A stretch of DNA of 64,000 bases, taken from assembly GCA_937948705.1 (NCBI GenBank), contig CALECF010000074.1, forward strand, positions 1 to 64,000, in the 5' to 3' direction. Origin of the DNA: an uncultured Anaerosolibacter sp. (GTDB taxonomy: Bacteria > Bacillota_A > Clostridia > Peptostreptococcales > Thermotaleaceae). Made by a program: the position numbers and the translations under genes. Under the pieces are notes generated by a model that worked only from the letters and a program-made list of their open reading frames with translations, searched no databases and was not told where the DNA came from. Position 1 is the first letter of the stretch. Each line of letters starts with the position of its first letter. Below are positions 62,288-64,000 of the stretch, one piece after another.

Positions 62288-64000
62288 TTATAACAAGGAA
62301 TTTGTATCTACGATTAGTGCAACTTGACCATTCCCTAAAATAGTTGCACCTGCAATGATCTTAATACCAGAAAGGAACTTACCTAATGATTTGATAACAA
62401 TCTCTTGTTGTCCTATGAGATCATCCACAATGAATCCCGCGGTCTTCTCACCTTTTCGAACTACAACGACGGTTAAGTCTTCTCTCTGATTTGATTCTGT
62501 TCCCTGTAATATTTGATTCATTCTTAAAATTGGTAATGTAGTATTTCTATATAGAACGACCTCTTGATTCTGTACTTTTCTAATATTTGTTGCCTTTATC
62601 GTAACGATCTCTTTAATAGAACTCAAAGGTATCGCATATTTCTCTTCACCAACATTTACGAGTAAGGCCTGGATGATTGCTAAGGTAAGAGGAAGTCGTA
62701 TAATGAATTTACTTCCCTTAGATTTTGCAGTTTGTACTTCTACTACACCTCCAAGAGATTCAATCTTTGTCTTTACTACATCCAGTCCTACCCCTCTTCC
62801 TGAGATATCGGATATCTTATCAGCGGTACTAAAACCAGGGTGAAATAACAATTGAACAGCTTCTTTATCATCAAGATTTTCAGCTTCTTCCTTCGTTAAT
62901 AAACCTTTTTGGACGGCCTTGCTCTTAACCTTTTCTATATGAATACCCTGCCCATCATCTTCAACCTCGATGACTACGCTGTTTCCATCTGGATACGCTG
63001 CGAGCTTAACTGTTCCAAACTCCCGTTTGCCACAAGCTTTTCTTGTTTCAGGATCTTCAATACCATGATCGATCGAATTCCTAATGCAGTGGATGAGAGG
63101 ATCTCCTATTTCATCGATAACAGTCCTATCCACCTCAGTTTCCTCGCCGGACATGAAAAGCTCTATTTCCTTGCCTAATTCCTTTGATAGATCCCTAACC
63201 ATCCGGGGAAATCTATTAAACACTCTTTCAATAGGCACCATTCGAACTTTCATAACTGCATCATGAAGACTTGTCGTAATTCTCTCTAAATACTCAATGG
63301 CTTCATTCATATTATGCTTTTTACCTGAATCAGTAATATCTTCCAGCCTTGTTTTAATAATGATTAATTCACTGACCAAATTCATTAAATTATCTAATCT
63401 ATCAATATCTACTCTAACTGTCTTCCCAACTGTCGGCTTTTTTGACTTGTATGCTTTCTTTTCTTCGCTTTGTTTTTCCTGTTCTTCCTCATTTTCTACA
63501 TTTTCCTCCAGCTGCTCAAATTCTTTTGCAAGCCCATCAGTACCCATTGTGACCAGTTGAATATGTACTTCCTCAATTTCAGAAATAGATTCAATTTCTT
63601 TCTTCACTGCTTCTAAATGTAGCTTGGTAATGATAACTAAATCAAAGGACAGATCAAAGTTTTCATCTTCAATATCCTCAACTGAGGGACTTGATTTTAT
63701 TATTTCACAATCCCTTTCCAGTGTGTTAAAAATAATAAACGCCCTAGCTGATTTAAGCATGCAGTTTGCACTCAAAACAATCTTTAATTTAAAACAGTTG
63801 TGCCCCTCTAGAGACGCCTTCGCTATAGCACTTTTCGAAAAATCCTCCAGTTCAATATCAATAACCTCTGACTGTAAATCGGAAGACGGTACATTGATTG
63901 TTGAGTTTTGATCACTCAAAGCCGAATCGCCAATCATAATCCCATTTAGCTTATGAATTAAACCCTGAGAATCATTGCTCCCTTCATCGCCAGTTTTTTC
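62288..64000 (-). CDS. cheA: chemotaxis histidine kinase CheA (N-terminus beyond window)
   Basis: CheA phosphorylates CheY and CheB in response to receptors. The reading frame runs through the window edge at 64000, with no start in between that need be used (an internal ATG lies at 63937), so the P1 histidine phosphotransfer domain is outside. Visible are P2-like regions, the P3 dimerisation helix (RLDNLMNLVSELIIIKTRLED), the P4 ATPase with N-box HCIRNSIDHGIE, G1 VEDDGQGI and G2 GRGVGLDVVKTKIESLGG, and the C-terminal CheW-like P5 domain. About 570 residues are in the window. Confidence 0.95.
   Translation of the reverse strand, partial: EKTGDEGSNDSQGLIHKLNGIMIGDSALSDQNSTINVPSSDLQSEVIDIELEDFSKSAIAKASLEGHNCFKLKIVLSANCMLKSARAFIIFNTLERDCEIIKSSPSVEDIEDENFDLSFDLVIITKLHLEAVKKEIESISEIEEVHIQLVTMGTDGLAKEFEQLEENVENEEEQEKQSEEKKAYKSKKPTVGKTVRVDIDRLDNLMNLVSELIIIKTRLEDITDSGKKHNMNEAIEYLERITTSLHDAVMKVRMVPIERVFNRFPRMVRDLSKELGKEIELFMSGEETEVDRTVIDEIGDPLIHCIRNSIDHGIEDPETRKACGKREFGTVKLAAYPDGNSVVIEVEDDGQGIHIEKVKSKAVQKGLLTKEEAENLDDKEAVQLLFHPGFSTADKISDISGRGVGLDVVKTKIESLGGVVEVQTAKSKGSKFIIRLPLTLAIIQALLVNVGEEKYAIPLSSIKEIVTIKATNIRKVQNQEVVLYRNTTLPILRMNQILQGTESNQREDLTVVVVRKGEKTAGFIVDDLIGQQEIVIKSLGKFLSGIKIIAGATILGNGQVALIVDTNSLL

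Overview
The window reads as a chromosomal segment of an anaerobic, spore-forming low-GC Firmicute of class Clostridia. The signs are PolC, SpoVS, RNase Y, a proline T-box, a tungsten-type aldehyde:ferredoxin oxidoreductase, many ferredoxins and a CheC/CheD chemotaxis set. My best guess is the Alkaliphilus/Natronincola group; this is inference from gene content, not a database match. Every recognised gene except uvsE lies on the minus strand, so the region is transcribed from high to low coordinates.

Region 1 (1-2000): about 1 kb with no credible gene but with an array of TGTCGAA-type 17-nt direct repeats, then uvsE (UV damage endonuclease) on the plus strand.

Region 2 (2005-5481): a proline biosynthesis operon, proA-proB-proC plus a small ThiS/MoaD-like sulfur carrier, under a consensus sigma-A promoter and a T-box leader whose probable specifier is a proline codon.

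Region 3 (5554-15686): the main accessory block. A sigma-54 activator with CBS and PAS domains is followed by a matching -24/-12 promoter and a palindromic candidate activator site. The promoter fires into an NSS transporter with a 34-residue MetS-like partner, then five genes for a multi-subunit FAD/Fe-S dehydrogenase (2Fe-2S, NAD/FAD, dicluster ferredoxin, BFD-like and DadA-like subunits), a four-cluster ferredoxin, an AOR-family tungstoenzyme and a MoaD-like protein. It looks like one catabolic unit: import an amino acid or amine, dehydrogenate it, then process the resulting aldehyde with ferredoxin as electron carrier.

Region 4 (15833-43764): purB, a PHP phosphoesterase, spoVS, rny, recA, cinA, pgsA, rimO, mnmH, ftsK, tepA, dapG, ymxH, dut, an M16 peptidase, pnp, rpsO, ribF, truB, nrnA, rbfA, infB, ylxQ, ylxR, nusA and rimP. 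Much of this matches the order in Bacillus subtilis. Notable regulatory DNA includes a LexA box on the recA promoter, a UUCG hairpin between the recA Shine-Dalgarno and its start, and an rny gene whose only well-placed start codon is ATT.

Region 5 (43823-56250): polC, ispG, rseP, dxr, cdsA, uppS, a tiny stand-alone PASTA protein, frr, pyrH, tsf and rpsB, i.e. replication, isoprenoid/lipid synthesis and the translation cluster.

Region 6 (56329-64000): the distal end of a flagellar/chemotaxis operon: cheA (cut by the window edge), cheW, cheC, cheD, a small membrane protein, a fliA-type sigma factor, fapA and three poorly characterised genes, closed by a terminator. No tRNA, rRNA, insertion sequence, prophage or CRISPR array was seen.
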